Origin: Ilyomonas sp963847085
GTDB lineage: Bacteria; Bacteroidota; Bacteroidia; Chitinophagales; Chitinophagaceae
Assembly: GCA_963847085.1 (NCBI GenBank)
Contig: CAWJYO010000009.1
Location: 922,571-986,570, forward strand
Reading direction: 5' to 3'
DNA: 64,000 bases
Every line of letters starts with the position of its first letter. Positions within the stretch are counted from its first letter, which is position 1. The translations under genes were made by a program, and so were the position numbers. The notes beneath the pieces are model-generated. The model had not been told where the DNA came from and made no database searches. It was given only the letters and a program-made list of their open reading frames with translations. This document shows, one piece after another, positions 41,165 to 51,941 of the stretch.

Positions 41165-42004
41165 ATGAAGGAGTGGGATTTAGAGATCAAGCCGCAGGAC
41201 GGGCTTTTCAATCTTCATTTAAAGGATGTTTGGAATTACCGTGATTTGCTTTGGCTGCTGGTGCGCAGAGACTTTGTTTCCTTTTACAAGCAAACGATTT
41301 TAGGGCCTCTTTGGTTTTTTGTTCAGCCCCTGCTTACCACACTTATGTTTACGTTGGTATTTGGTAAAATGGGTGGTTTTTCAACAGATGGGCTTCCTCC
41401 TGTTTTGTTTTATATGGCTGGTATTACCGCCTGGAATTATTTTGCCGATTGCATTACCAAAACATCCACAGTGTTTAAAGACAATGCGGCTATCTTTGGG
41501 AAAGTATATTTTCCGCGTTTAATTATGCCGTTGAGCATTGTGGTAAGCAACTTAGTAAGATTTGGCGTGCAGTTTTTACTTTTTTTCCTGATCATGGCAT
41601 ACTATGCTTTTCAGGGAACGCTTTTCATTTTACATGGGCAATCCTTTTGTTTCCCGTTGTTGTGATTTTAATGGCAGCTTTAGGATTGGGTGCGGGAATG
41701 ATTATCTCTGCCATGACAACCAAATACAGCGATCTTGGCGTTCCTGCTTACTTTTGGCATTCAGTTGTTAATGTATGCTACTACTGTTATTTATCCGCTT
41801 TCATCAGCACCGCTAAAGTATCGCGCATATTATTGCAGCGAACCCGATGACGCCATTAATAGAAGCTTTTCGCTATGGCTTTCTTGGGCGTGGCAGTTTT
41901 AGCCTGGCATCGTTTGGTTATTCAGTAATAGTACAATTGTTTTTTTACTGTTTGGAATTATTATATTTAATAAAGTAGAGAAAGATTTTGTAGATACGGT
42001 ATAG
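41165..42004 (+). CDS. Polysaccharide ABC exporter permease, Wzm/KpsM-like (two frame breaks)
   Basis: About 280 residues. YRDLLWLLVRRDFVSFYKQTILGPLWFFVQPLLTTL is the signature start of O-antigen ABC permeases. Further helices follow: LFYMAGITAWNYFADC, LIMPLSIVVSNLVRFGVQF, and after a frame change near 41,640 VVVILMAALGLGAGMIISAMTTKYSDLG. The end, after another change near 41,840, reads NPMTPLIEAFRYGFLG and IIIFNKVEKDFVDTV. It pairs with the ATPase gene 129 bases downstream. Confidence 0.87.
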
Positions 42005-42133
42005 AGCAGAAGATAGTTGATAGTTAGAAAGTTACGAATGGAAGTTGAAGAAGAGAAGAGTGAAGGGAAGAGTTGACAATATAAGAGAGAAAGAAAACAA
42101 TCACTAATTATAATCAAAATTTATAATTAATAC

Positions 42134-43438
42134 ATGGCAGTTGCCATTAAAGTAGAGAACTTATCAAAAGCATACCAGTTGGGCGAGATTGGCACTGGTA
42201 CATTGAGCCGTGATATTGAGCGATGGTTGGCCAAAGTAAGAGGCAAGGAAGATCCATTTTTAAAAATTGGTGAAACCAACGACCGTACGAGCAAGGGAGA
42301 AAGCGATGTGGTCTGGAGCCTAAAAGACATCAATTTCGAGATAGAGCAGGGCGATGCAGTGGGCATCATTGGCAGAAATGGTGCGGGTAAAAGCACACTG
42401 CTTAAAACTGTTGAGCCGTGTAACGTCTCCTACTACCGGAAGCATTAAGGTAAAGGGAAGAATTGCTTCCCTGCTGGAAGTAGGCACGGGCTTTCATCCT
42501 GAACTCACAGGAAGGGAAAATATTTACCTCAACGGTGCTATCCTTGGCATGAGGAAGAAAGAAATTACGCGGAAGTTTGATGAGATTGTTGATTTTGCAG
42601 GTGTAGAGCGATACATAGATACGCCGGTAAAGCGTTACTCAAGCGGTATGTATGTGCGGCTTGCATTTGCAGTAGCAGCGCATTTAGAAAGTGAGATATT
42701 GATTGTAGATGAAGTGCTGGCAGTGGGCGATGCGGAATTTCAGAAAAAGTGTTTGGGTAAAATGGGTGAAGTAAGCAAAGGGGAAGGGAGAACAGTATTA
42801 TTTGTGAGTCATAATATGAGTAGTGTAAATCAACTGTGTAATAAAGGAATATTATTGAGAAATGGTATGGTGGAGGTCTATAATCACATCTCATTGATTA
42901 TTCACCATTACCTTAAGCAAGACTTCAACGACTTAAGTTCATTAGTGGATTTGTCAGATAAAAAAAGGAGTGGAAATGGCATAAGTAGATTTAGATGGGT
43001 ATCGCTTACAAAAAATAATGAAAAGGTTACTAAGAGGGAAGTGTCTATAGGGGACGATATCAACATATCATTTGAGGTTATAAGCAAACAGGAAGATTTG
43101 CCTTTACGTATGTCCATAGAATTAAAATCCTCTGACGGTACTAAGATCGCAAATATGATTGATGCTGATTCCCAATTTTTTAACTTATCAAAGTTTAAAT
43201 CTATTTATTCAGTTCGCGTAACAGATATTAGACTTTATCCAGGAACACTTATTATCTAAGTTTGTATGCTGGTGATACCTCAAGTACTGAAATATATGAC
43301 TATGTAGAAGATTGTATTAGCTTCGAAGTAGTTGATGGTGGTTATTTAACATCGCGCTCATTACCGAAAGCAGCAGGTTTGTTGTTTTTAACACCCGAGT
43401 GGAAAATCAAATACAATGGCGTTATTGAAAAGTTTTAA
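42134..43438 (+). CDS. Polysaccharide ABC exporter ATPase, Wzt-like with C-terminal domain (two frame breaks)
   Basis: About 434 residues. Walker A is GIIGRNGAGKSTLLK, with the family segment LLEVGTGFHPELTGRENIYLNG, signature YSSGMYVRLAFAVAA and Walker B ILIVDEVLAVGD. Frames change near 42,410 and 43,255. The C-terminal ~150 residues (FRWVSLTKNNEKVTKREVSIGDDI... VVDGGYLTSRSLPK) form a Wzt-like carbohydrate-binding domain that in characterised systems recognises the modified chain end before export. Methyltransferases downstream could supply such a cap (inference). It overlaps the next gene by 23 bases. Confidence 0.87.
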
Positions 43439-44039
43439 ATCTATAATCTCAGTTATAAAAAAGGAAGGTTTAGAGATAAAAGAAAAGGTTAGATTAAATT
43501 CATTTAATATTTCCACACATAATAAAATACTTTCTTTACAAGTCAGTTTACAAGCAATTTGTGGTAATGATATTACTGTCCTCAATGGTAGTTACATCTG
43601 TTCTGAAAGTAAAGTTGAAAGCTATACATTCATTGGTTTCAATACCTTAATATCAAAAACTCAGATTGGTCGTTACAATTCAATCGCAAGTAATGTTAAT
43701 ATAGGGCATGGTGAACATCCGACAAATCTTGTCTCTACAAGTACCTTATTTATAAACGATGCATATAATACGTTAACCTCAAAGGAATGTATTATTGAAA
43801 ATGATGTATGGATAGGAGTTGGAAGTGTAATACGGAGGGGAGTAAGAGTTGGAAATGGGGCCATAGTGGGTGCAAATTCTTATGTTAATAAAGATGTACC
43901 GCCTTTCGCAATAGTTGTTGGTTCACCTGCAAAAATTATAAGATATAGATTTGATGAAAAAAAAATTCAGAAGATTTTAGATTTGAGGTGGTGGGAATAT
44001 GATTTTAAGGAAGCTTTAAATATAATTAATGATTTTTGA
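43416..44039 (+). CDS. Hexapeptide-repeat acyltransferase (CatB/WcaF-like)
   Basis: 207 residues, intact. A left-handed beta-helix is readable from imperfect hexapeptides (TFIGFNTLISKTQIGRYNSI; IENDVWIGVGSVIRRGVRVG), with the catalytic-type histidine region NIGHGEHPTN and the family end IVVGSPAKIIRYRF. It probably acetylates a sugar of the exported polymer. It is coupled to wzt (upstream) and overlaps the next acyltransferase by 11 bases. Confidence 0.85.
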   Translation: MALLKSFKSIISVIKKEGLEIKEKVRLNSFNISTHNKILSLQVSLQAICGNDITVLNGSYICSESKVESYTFIGFNTLISKTQIGRYNSIASNVNIGHGEHPTNLVSTSTLFINDAYNTLTSKECIIENDVWIGVGSVIRRGVRVGNGAIVGANSYVNKDVPPFAIVVGSPAKIIRYRFDEKKIQKILDLRWWEYDFKEALNIINDF

Positions 44040-44682
44040 AAAGTTCTTAGCTAAGCTAAAAGATAGTCGATCTAATAAGCGAATTGAATCAAATAAAAAA
44101 GTAGGCAAATGTGTAACATTAAATAATTGCCTAACTTCAGACTTTACATCAATTGGTAATAATTGCTACTTACAAAATGTAAAAATTAATTCTTTTACCT
44201 ATTTATCTTCTAATGTGACGATAATGAACACTGAGATTGGTAAATTTTGCTCAATAGCTCAGGGCGTTTTAATAGCAGGTGGTATGCATCCAACACACAC
44301 GCATGTGTCAACTAGTCCGGTTTTTTTCTCAACTTACAAACAGTGCGGAACTACTTTTGCTGACCGATCTTATTTTAGTGAAACCGGTGTTTGTATAATA
44401 GGAAATGATGTCTGGATAGGCGCCAATGCTATTATCTTAGATAATATTACTGTTGGAGATGGCGCTATCATAGGTGCTGGTTCTATTGTTACAAAACCAG
44501 TTGAACCTTATACAATTGTGGCAGGTAATCCTGCTAAAATAATAAAATACAGATTTTCGGTGGAAGAAATTAACTTTTTAGTGAAATTTAAATGGTGGGA
44601 CAAAGAATTAAATTGGTTAAAAAAGAACTTTAAAGACTTTCACGATATAAAGAATTTTAAATTAAAAAATGATCACAGCTAA
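44029..44682 (+). CDS. Hexapeptide-repeat acyltransferase (second copy)
   Basis: 217 residues, intact. It shares the same plan as its neighbour: GKFCSIAQGVLIAGGMHPTHTHVST, IGNDVWIGANAIILDNITVGDG, AIIGAGSIVTKPVEPYTIVAGNPAKIIKYRF and WWDKELNWLKKN. Similarity to the previous gene suggests an old tandem duplication that diverged in specificity. It overlaps the fucosyltransferase start by 14 bases. Confidence 0.85.
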   Translation: MIFEKFLAKLKDSRSNKRIESNKKVGKCVTLNNCLTSDFTSIGNNCYLQNVKINSFTYLSSNVTIMNTEIGKFCSIAQGVLIAGGMHPTHTHVSTSPVFFSTYKQCGTTFADRSYFSETGVCIIGNDVWIGANAIILDNITVGDGAIIGAGSIVTKPVEPYTIVAGNPAKIIKYRFSVEEINFLVKFKWWDKELNWLKKNFKDFHDIKNFKLKNDHS

Positions 44683-45518
44683 GTTATTAGGTGGTTTAGG
44701 TAATCAAATGTTCCAATATGCAGTTGGGAGGTGTTTATCGATAAGAAATAACACTACTCTTCGTTTGGACATATCTGAATTGTTAGATAGAGTTCACTTC
44801 ACTGATCGAACCCCACGTGAATTCGATCTTGATGTACTAAATATTAAATACACAAGCTTAATTAAAGACAATAAAAAGTCTTTTTTGGGGAAAATAAAAA
44901 ATACTATCCAGCCATCTGTATACATAACTGAGATTAATCACAAATTCAATCCAAATATATTCACCTCTGGAAGTAATGTTTATTTAAATGGCTATTGGCA
45001 GAATGAAAATTATTTTAAAGAAATAGAAGATGTGATTCGCGAAGATTTTTCTTTTAAACCTTTTCTAGACCAGCAAAACCAAGAACTCTTACAAAGGATT
45101 CAAAACACTAATTCTGTTTCCATTCATTTTAGAAGAGGTGATTATATAACCAATAAAAGTTCGAAAGATTACCATGGTATATGTACAGATGATTATTATA
45201 TCAGTGCGATACAAGAATTATAAAAAGAGAGAATCTCTCATCCTAATTTTTTTGTGTTTTCTGATGAGATAAATGCAATTAAATCTTCGTTTCATTTCGG
45301 TGATGATGGTAACTTTTGTCCAGATTAATTCCGGCAGAAAAAACTATGAAGACATGAGACTAATGTTATATTGCATGCATAATATTATCGCAAATAGCTC
45401 TTTCAGCTGGTGGGGGGCCTGGTTAAATAAAAATCCGGACAAAATTGTGGTTGCACCTAACAATTGGTTTAAAACAGTAAAAACAGATATAGTACCTAAG
45501 GAATGGATAAAAATTTGA
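44669..45518 (+). CDS. GT11 alpha-1,2-fucosyltransferase (frame-broken)
   Basis: About 283 residues. The N-terminus is the GT11 signature MITAKLLGGLGNQMFQYAVGR. VYLNGYWQNENYF follows, and then SVSIHFRRGDYITN, the HxRRxDY donor motif. After a stop near 45,220 and frame changes the sequence continues (RISHPNFFVFSDE; NYEDMRLMLYCMHNIIANSSFSWWGAWLN) with the typical end VVAPNNWFK. It should use GDP-fucose; the GMD gene at 59.2 kb makes its precursor, but no GDP-fucose synthase is visible in the window. Confidence 0.87.
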
Positions 45519-46535
45519 TTTATAATCCACTTGTTTCGATAATAATGCCCGCATATAATGCAGAGGCCTATATTGAAGAATCTATTGTTTCTGTACAATG
45601 CCAAACATATAAAAATTGGGAATTAATAATAATAGATGATGGTTCTACTGATAAAACAAATGAAATTGCAACCACTGCCAGTACACAGGATCATAGAATA
45701 AAAGTTATTTATCAAAGTAATAAAAAATTAGGCACTGCAAGAAATGCAGGGCTGAAAATTTCAAAAGGGGATTGGATTGCTTTTCTTGATTCTGACGATT
45801 TATGGACAGCCAGTAAATTGCACGAACAATTATTTATTGCAAATTTTATTTCTGATATAGGGGTCATTTACACGAGTGGATATATGTTTTCAGGCGGTAA
45901 TCTAAAGGATGTAAAGCACTATAATGTATCGGTAGGGAAGTTTACAGCGAATGAAATGTATAAAATGTTATATAAACAAAACCAAATTCCAGTGTTATCT
46001 GTACTGATTAAGCGTGGTGTACTTGAGAGAGTTGGATTGCAAGAAGAACAAATATTATTTCATGGGTGCGAAGACTATGACTATTGGATAAGAATTGCTA
46101 AATGCGGATTTTCGTTTTATGGTATGGAAGAAAGATTATTTTATTATAGAAGAGCATAATAGCAATATGTATTCAAATATTGTGGCTATGACGTTAGCAC
46201 AAACAGCTGTTTTAATCAAAAACTATGAACAAAAAAGTTTTACATCGGCGCAAACAAGAAACATATTCAAACCAATTATAAACCACTTGATTTTTGTACT
46301 AATGAATCAAAGCAATAAGGATGATATAATGTTTGTACTTCGTAAAGCTTCGGATATTTTACCAGTTACCTATTTTAAAGTCAATCTTTTTCTTTTTCAA
46401 TATTTCGCTAAATTTAGTCTTCTTCCAATGCGTATATACAACAAAGTAGATAATTTTTTTTCCAAAATTGTTGAACATTTTAAGAAAATTAAGCACCACA
46501 CCAACTTCTTCTCCTTTTACTGTGAATATTTCTAG
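45503..46535 (+). CDS. GT2 glycosyltransferase (one frame break)
   Basis: About 344 residues. PLVSIIMPAYNAEAYIEESI starts a GT-A fold, followed by WELIIIDDGSTDKTNEIA (nucleotide binding), GTARNAGLKISKGDWIAFLDSDDLW (DxD-type DSDD) and HGCEDYDYWIRIAKCGFSFY. The frame changes near 46,140. It overlaps the fucosyltransferase end by 16 bases. Donor and acceptor are unknown. Confidence 0.85.
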
Positions 46536-46575
46536 TAGTTTGAATTAATTCTATTTTTAATTAAACTTCTTAAAT

Positions 46576-47399
46576 GTGTCGTTAACGCAAATTAGTGTGA
46601 TCGTTCCTTGTTATAATCAGGCAAATACTTACCAGAGGCTTTAAATAGTATTATTAAGCAGACTTATAATGCATGGGAATGTATCATAGTAAACGATGGT
46701 TCTCCCGATAATACAGAAGAAGTAGCATTAGAATGGTGCAATGCCGATAACAGAATTACCTATCTAAAAAAAGAAAACGGCGGATTATCCAGTGCAAGAA
46801 ATCACCGGCATAAAAACTAGCAAGAGGCAAGTATATTTTACCTTTGGATGCCGATGATTATATAGGAAGCGAGTATTTAGAATTGGCGATAGAAGCATTT
46901 GAAAATGATAATTCTTTAGATTTAGTTTATTGCAAAGCACAAAAATTTGGTTATGTAGATTGTGTCTGGGACTTGCCTTCTTACAGTTACAATACGCTAC
47001 TGTTAGAAAATATCATTTTTTGTTCATCAATCTTTAGAAAAAGTATAACTGTAGGATATAGGTTATGATGAATCTTTAAGGAATGGCTTGGAAGATTGGG
47101 ACTTTTGGTTACAATTGTTAAATCCTAAATCTAAAGTTTTCCAAATTCCAAGCATCCAGTTTTATTACCGAATCAAAGAATCATCTATGCTTATGATAAT
47201 GAGTGAAGAGTATAAAGAGGCCGTGAATTGGAAAGTATTTTTAAAGCATACCGAACAATACCAATCCTATTATAGTTCGCCCATTAGGGCATATGTTGAT
47301 AGTTTAGGGCTCACCAGAGTGTTCAATTCAGAATCTTATAGAGTAGGCAACCGGATAATAAGATTTTTATCTATGTTCGTTAAGCGCAATAAAAAGTAG
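46576..47399 (+). CDS. GT2 glycosyltransferase (several frame breaks)
   Basis: About 274 residues, probably from GTG 46576 (VSLTQISVIVPCYNQ). WECIIVNDGSPDNTEEVALEW and GGLSSARN follow, then LPLDADDYIGSEYLELAIEAF (DxD). After a further change near 47,065 comes LEDWDFWLQLLNPKSKVFQIP. Breaks are near 46,640, 46,810 and 47,065. It is one of the most broken genes of the locus and lies directly before the decayed wza-wzc copy. Confidence 0.75.
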
Positions 47400-47514
47400 G
47401 TTTCTGATTATACTAAATTATTTGAGTAATACTAGTCAATAACGTTTTTATAAAGTGTAATATCCTTGTTTGTCCTATTAGTTTACATGTATGTTTTTTT
47501 CATAGGATAGATGC

Positions 47515-48138
47515 AAAAAATATTTGTTTCTCTGCCTTATCATTTTCTGGAATGAAATGATATGATTTACGTAGAGACTACTAAAAATCGTGTTATAAAC
47601 ACCGACGTATAGTAGGATGGAGTACTGGCAATTCTTAGTTCATCTATTTCTGTTATTTTAATTATTCTTATTACTTAATGACTCAAGTTGTAATCAGTAA
47701 CCTTACATGACAGAACAGCAATTACAATTGGGGAAGGGCGGTGAGCAAAATTTATTCTGTGGCAAAAAAGTATTGAGTCGTGCCATGGGTCACTGTCATT
47801 TTTTAGCTTTTTTATCTCTCGTCCACTGGTTGAGGTACACTTGGTTCAAAATTCAATACCTCATGCCCAGTGTAAAAGATGATAAAACAGCGGCTAAAAA
47901 CAATTTTGTGTTCTTAACAAACGGAATGGATTGCAAAACGGATTCAGAACAACTTGGAAAATTGAATTGTTGTTCCGTATGGAGATGTAAAGAAAATGAC
48001 GAGCCAAATCTATATATTACAAGATTTCAGGGAACGGCTTTAAAAATTGGGTGAAAACATTAGTAAGCTTGTTGAACGGTTTGACCTAAAACGAATAGTA
48101 AGCGTAATTTCAAATGTGATTAATAAAAAAATAAAATG
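47515..48138 (+). pseudogene. Decayed partial copy of the wza-wzc junction fused to an unrelated tail
   Basis: 47515-47690 aligns by eye with the end of the Wza-like gene (37284-37460): ATGATATGATTTA(T/C)GTAGAG, then readable pieces MIYVETTKNRVINTDV and LAILSSSISVILIILI. ATGACAGAACAGCAATT(A/G)CAATTGG at 47707 repeats the wzc start at 37475, and MTEQQLQLGKGGEQNLFCGKKVLSRA parallels MTEQQLQLAAGSEQNLFNGKKLLSRA. Similarity fades near 47,880 after WFKIQY. The tail (LGENISKLVERFDLKRIVSVI...) ends in ATGA overlap with the next glycosyltransferase. Two TAG/TAA codons lie in the Wza part. Confidence 0.8.
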
Positions 48139-49135
48139 AATATTTTGGTTACTGTTATTGTACCAAATTATAATCATGCACCTTATCTTAAAAGGAGAAT
48201 AGAATCAATTCTGAATCAAACTTACCAAGACTTGGAATTGATTATATTAGATGATTGTTCAAATGATAACAGTATAGATATTATTAAGCAATACCAAAAT
48301 CATAAGAAAATATCGCATATTGAACGGAATGAAAAAAATAGTGGTAGTCCATTCAAACAATGGCAGAAAGGGATTGAATTAGCTAAGGGCGAATACATTT
48401 GGATAGCAGAAAGTGATGATTATGCAGATCCGGAATTTTTATCCTACTCTTATACAACTTAGCAAATCAGATAAAAATATTGTACTTGCATATTGTGCTT
48501 CTCATTTAGTAGATGAAAATGATATACATTATTGGAGAAATGAGAAGGAGTGTAGAAACAACTGAAGGCTGGTAGTATATTTAAATAATGGGATAAATGA
48601 ATGTAGAGATTATCTTTTTTCTGATCCTATCATTCCTAATGCAAGTGCTGTTATTTTCAAGAAGGATGCTCTAAAAGAATTAACACACGAGTTCTTGCAG
48701 TATAAAATTTGCGGAGATTGGTCATTTTGGATAGAGATATGTAAGCAAGGGAAAATTGTATATTTAGATGCGAGCCTTAATTATTTCAGACAAAGCGGTA
48801 CTTCTGTAAGCCGATCGAATACCCATCATAAAAATGCGAGAAAAACTTTTTTATTAGAATATTTAAGAATCGCCGTCAGTATCAAAACAGCATTTCCGCC
48901 ATTTCCAAAACGTAACTCAAACCGATTTCTTAAACAATACTGGAGTATTATTTTTAGAGAATACTTTAAAGGAATAATCCGCTTTAACAAAAAAGAAAGA
49001 AGTGCAATAATACAAGGATCTGCGATTTTATCACAATTTTATCCACTCATTATGATTGGAGCAATAGTAAATCTTAGTGGCAGTAAAATGAAAAACTTGT
49101 TTACATTAAATGCTTATGAAGATATTGCTGGATAA
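48136..49135 (+). CDS. GT2 glycosyltransferase (frame-broken)
   Basis: About 333 residues. LVTVIVPNYNHAPYLKRRIESIL begins the fold, followed by LELIILDDCSNDNSIDIIKQY, GSPFKQWQKGIELAKGEYIWIAESDDY (DxD-like ESDD), NASAVIFKKDAL and ICGDWSFWIEICKQGKIVYLD. Frame changes lie near 48,455 and 48,560. Its ATG overlaps the stop of the upstream decayed ORF (ATGA). Sugar specificity is unknown. Confidence 0.8.
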
Positions 49136-49613
49136 AGTTATATATAAGCTTCATGTATTTTTAGCAAACAGTATGAAGAGAAGCTTAGTAAAAAGAATCA
49201 GATACGTAGGTAAAGATGTGAAATTAGGAGATTATACGATAATTCAAAACCCTGAAAAAGTAATTATTGAGGATTATACTCAAATTTCTGATTTTACTGT
49301 CTTACTCGCAGGAAATAATATCTGCATTGGAAAAAATTGCCGGATATCAACTTGCTGCATGATAACTTCGGTATCTCATAAAATTGCTTCTCGAAATAGA
49401 ATAAGGGATGATGAGGTTTCAAATGTGACAATGAATATAACTATAAGTGACAACGTTTGGATAGGTGCTAATTGTGTTGTTTTGCCCGGTACATATATAG
49501 GTAATAACTCTATTATCGCAGCGGGTTCGATAGTAAAAGGTCATGTGCCCGATGATGAAATATGGGCAGGATCGCCTGCCACATTTAAAAGTAAAATAGA
49601 TTTTACAAGATAA
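49110..49613 (+). CDS. Hexapeptide-repeat acyltransferase (third)
   Basis: 167 residues, intact. Beta-helix coils are DVKLGDYTIIQNPEKVIIED, ISDFTVLLAGNNICIGKNC, ITISDNVWIGANCVVLPGTY and IGNNSIIAAGSIVKGHV, with the end IWAGSPATFKSKI. The WcaF/maltose-acetyltransferase-like layout suggests O-acetylation of a sugar. It overlaps the previous glycosyltransferase by 26 bases. Confidence 0.85.
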   Translation: MLMKILLDKVIYKLHVFLANSMKRSLVKRIRYVGKDVKLGDYTIIQNPEKVIIEDYTQISDFTVLLAGNNICIGKNCRISTCCMITSVSHKIASRNRIRDDEVSNVTMNITISDNVWIGANCVVLPGTYIGNNSIIAAGSIVKGHVPDDEIWAGSPATFKSKIDFTR

Positions 49614-49644
49614 ATATAATTTATAGGAAAAATGATTGGTCATT

Positions 49645-50760
49645 ATGGATGGTAAAAAACAAATGCCTGTTGTTTTTTTAGTATGCACAGGCTTAGGAAG
49701 AGTAAATAGAGGTTATGAGTCGTTTACCAGAGAGTGTTTTGAAGCCTTAAAAGAAAATAATCAATTTAAATTGCTTCTGTTTAAGGGTGGTGGGAAAACA
49801 AAAGAACATGAATTTGCTATTACGAACTTACAAAGAAACAATAAGCTGTCTATTTTGATTGCTAAACTTCTTCACAAGAATTCTTACCTTATTGAGCAAG
49901 TTTCCTTTTGTTTATTTTTTCTTCCACATATTATCCGTAAACGGCCTTCTATTATTTATTATAGTGATTTTATTTTAGGCACATACCTATGGCATTTGAG
50001 AAAAATATTTAAATTTGAATATAAACTTTTATTTTCTAATGGTGCACCTAATGGTCCGCCATATAAAACTGAAGATCATGTACAGCAATTGTTAAGCAAT
50101 ACTTACATCTGGCAATAGAAAAAGGCACTCCTGTAGAGAAGCAAACATTATTACCTTATGCATTTTCCATTCCGTCATCCCAACTATATTGTCTGTTAAT
50201 GATATAAAGAAAGTGAGAAAAGAACTTGGATTACCTGATGATAAGAAAATAATCATTTCAGTTGGGGCTATCAACAGCAGGCACAAAAGAATGGATTACG
50301 TTGTAAAGGAATTTTCTCAGCTAAATTTGGATCAATATTATTTGATTCTGTTAGGGCAAATAGATTACCAAAGCAGAACTGTGATTGAACTAGCAAGAGA
50401 ATTTTACGCCCGGATAATTATTTAATTAAGTCAGTTTCATCTGAAATGGTAGCAAACATCTTGCTGGTATCAGATTATTTTATACTTGCTTCTTTGCAGG
50501 AAGGATTTGGAAGGGTTTTCATTGAAGCACAACAATGTGGCTTATTGCCAATTGTTCACAATTATCCTATAACAAAGGAGGTACTTGGGAAATATGCAGT
50601 GTATGCAAATTTAACTGAAGACAACCAATTGAAAAGTTTACTCCAAAAAGTTGATGATTATAAAGCAAATAAAGTTGAAATTTGGAAATACGCTTATGAG
50701 AAATATTCCTGGGCTTCACTAAGAGGAAAATACATAGAACTGATTACAAATTTATTGTAA
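49645..50760 (+). CDS. GT4-like glycosyltransferase (two frame breaks)
   Basis: About 372 residues from ATG 49645. VVFLVCTGLGRVNRGYESFTRECF is the N-terminal Rossmann start. After changes near 50,100 and 50,420 the C-terminal half reads KKIIISVGAINSRHKRMDYVV and YFILASLQEGFGRVFIEAQQCGLLPIVHN, the E-x7-E nucleotide-sugar motif of GT-B enzymes. Its stop overlaps the next start (TAATG). Confidence 0.78.
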
Positions 50761-51941
50761 TGATAGTTATAGCGTACTTATATAATAAAAATGGTATGGC
50801 ATCATGGTGCATCGAAGCAGCGATTGCTCTTCGACAGATAGGAGAAGAACTTCTGCTTATAAAATCAGAAGACACTGAAGTTCCTGAGATACTATCTGCA
50901 GTTACGCTAAATTTTAATATTAATCAGGATAATAACACCAAAGTGAGGTTTATAAAGAAGTTATTTGGTAAAATCAAAAAGTATTATCAACTGATTCCGT
51001 TTGTGAGCGTTGAGAATAAATTTCTTGAAAGACTAAACTATTACTTGAATGAGAAACATATCAAACCTACCTGTTACCTGCTAAACCAAACGAGTTTTGT
51101 TAATAATAGTGTCGATGTGTCTCAATACGTGGTTGGGTGGAGTTATAAACCATCATTAACTGGGTATTTAAAAAAAGTGCTTATCACTTCTGCTGATTTT
51201 ACAACATTCAAAGACAATACTTATAACGCTTTTTTCTGGTATAAGATTGACTGGAAGGGTTATAAAAAAGCTTCTGGTGTTCTTTGTATTTCTAATAAGT
51301 TGACAAGCTATTTAAAAGCTTATAACATTAATGCAGTTACTGTCTATCCAGGGGTTGATAAATCTATACCCACATTAGTTGAAAAGTCAAAAAGCAAATG
51401 CAAAATACGGTTTGTATTTGCTGCTATAGACTTGTCAGACAAACGTAAAGGATTAAAAAAAATAATAAAATGTTTAAAAAGTTTAGATGTCAATAAATTC
51501 GAAATTGTATTGATTGGAAATTGTCCGGAAAAATTTAAAAATTGGATATTATTAAATTCATTTCCAGCGAGATTTACCGGTTTATTGGATCGCGAAAATG
51601 TATTAAAAGAAATGAATAATTGTGATGTTTTACTTTTTGGTTCGGTAGTCGATGATTGGGGGTTTGTGCAGGTTGAGGCAATGTCTAATGGATTAACTGT
51701 TTTATCACCTAATATTTCTCCATTTGATGAAATTATTAGTCGGAGTGATTATTTGTACGAATTAAAAAATAATGAAGATCTTTACCATAGGCTAAACTAC
51801 ATTCTAAACCAGAATAATATAGATGAGGATAAACAATGGTTTAAAAAAAGATTTCAAGAGAAATTCTCTTCAAAACAATTTGGAGTTGCATTACTTAATG
51901 CAATAAGTTATTTGTTTATCTCAAATAATAGTAATGAATAA
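50760..51941 (+). CDS. GT4-like glycosyltransferase (intact)
   Basis: 393 residues. IAYLYNKNGMASWCIEAAIALRQIG starts the acceptor domain. KIRFVFAAIDLSDKRKGLKKIIKCL opens the donor domain, and VLLFGSVVDDWGFVQVEAMSNGLTVLSPN carries the E-x7-E-like motif (W-G-F-V-Q-V-E). This is one of the few unbroken enzymes of the locus. Sugar specificity is unknown. It overlaps the FkbM gene by 8 bases. Confidence 0.82.
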   Translation: MIVIAYLYNKNGMASWCIEAAIALRQIGEELLLIKSEDTEVPEILSAVTLNFNINQDNNTKVRFIKKLFGKIKKYYQLIPFVSVENKFLERLNYYLNEKHIKPTCYLLNQTSFVNNSVDVSQYVVGWSYKPSLTGYLKKVLITSADFTTFKDNTYNAFFWYKIDWKGYKKASGVLCISNKLTSYLKAYNINAVTVYPGVDKSIPTLVEKSKSKCKIRFVFAAIDLSDKRKGLKKIIKCLKSLDVNKFEIVLIGNCPEKFKNWILLNSFPARFTGLLDRENVLKEMNNCDVLLFGSVVDDWGFVQVEAMSNGLTVLSPNISPFDEIISRSDYLYELKNNEDLYHRLNYILNQNNIDEDKQWFKKRFQEKFSSKQFGVALLNAISYLFISNNSNE

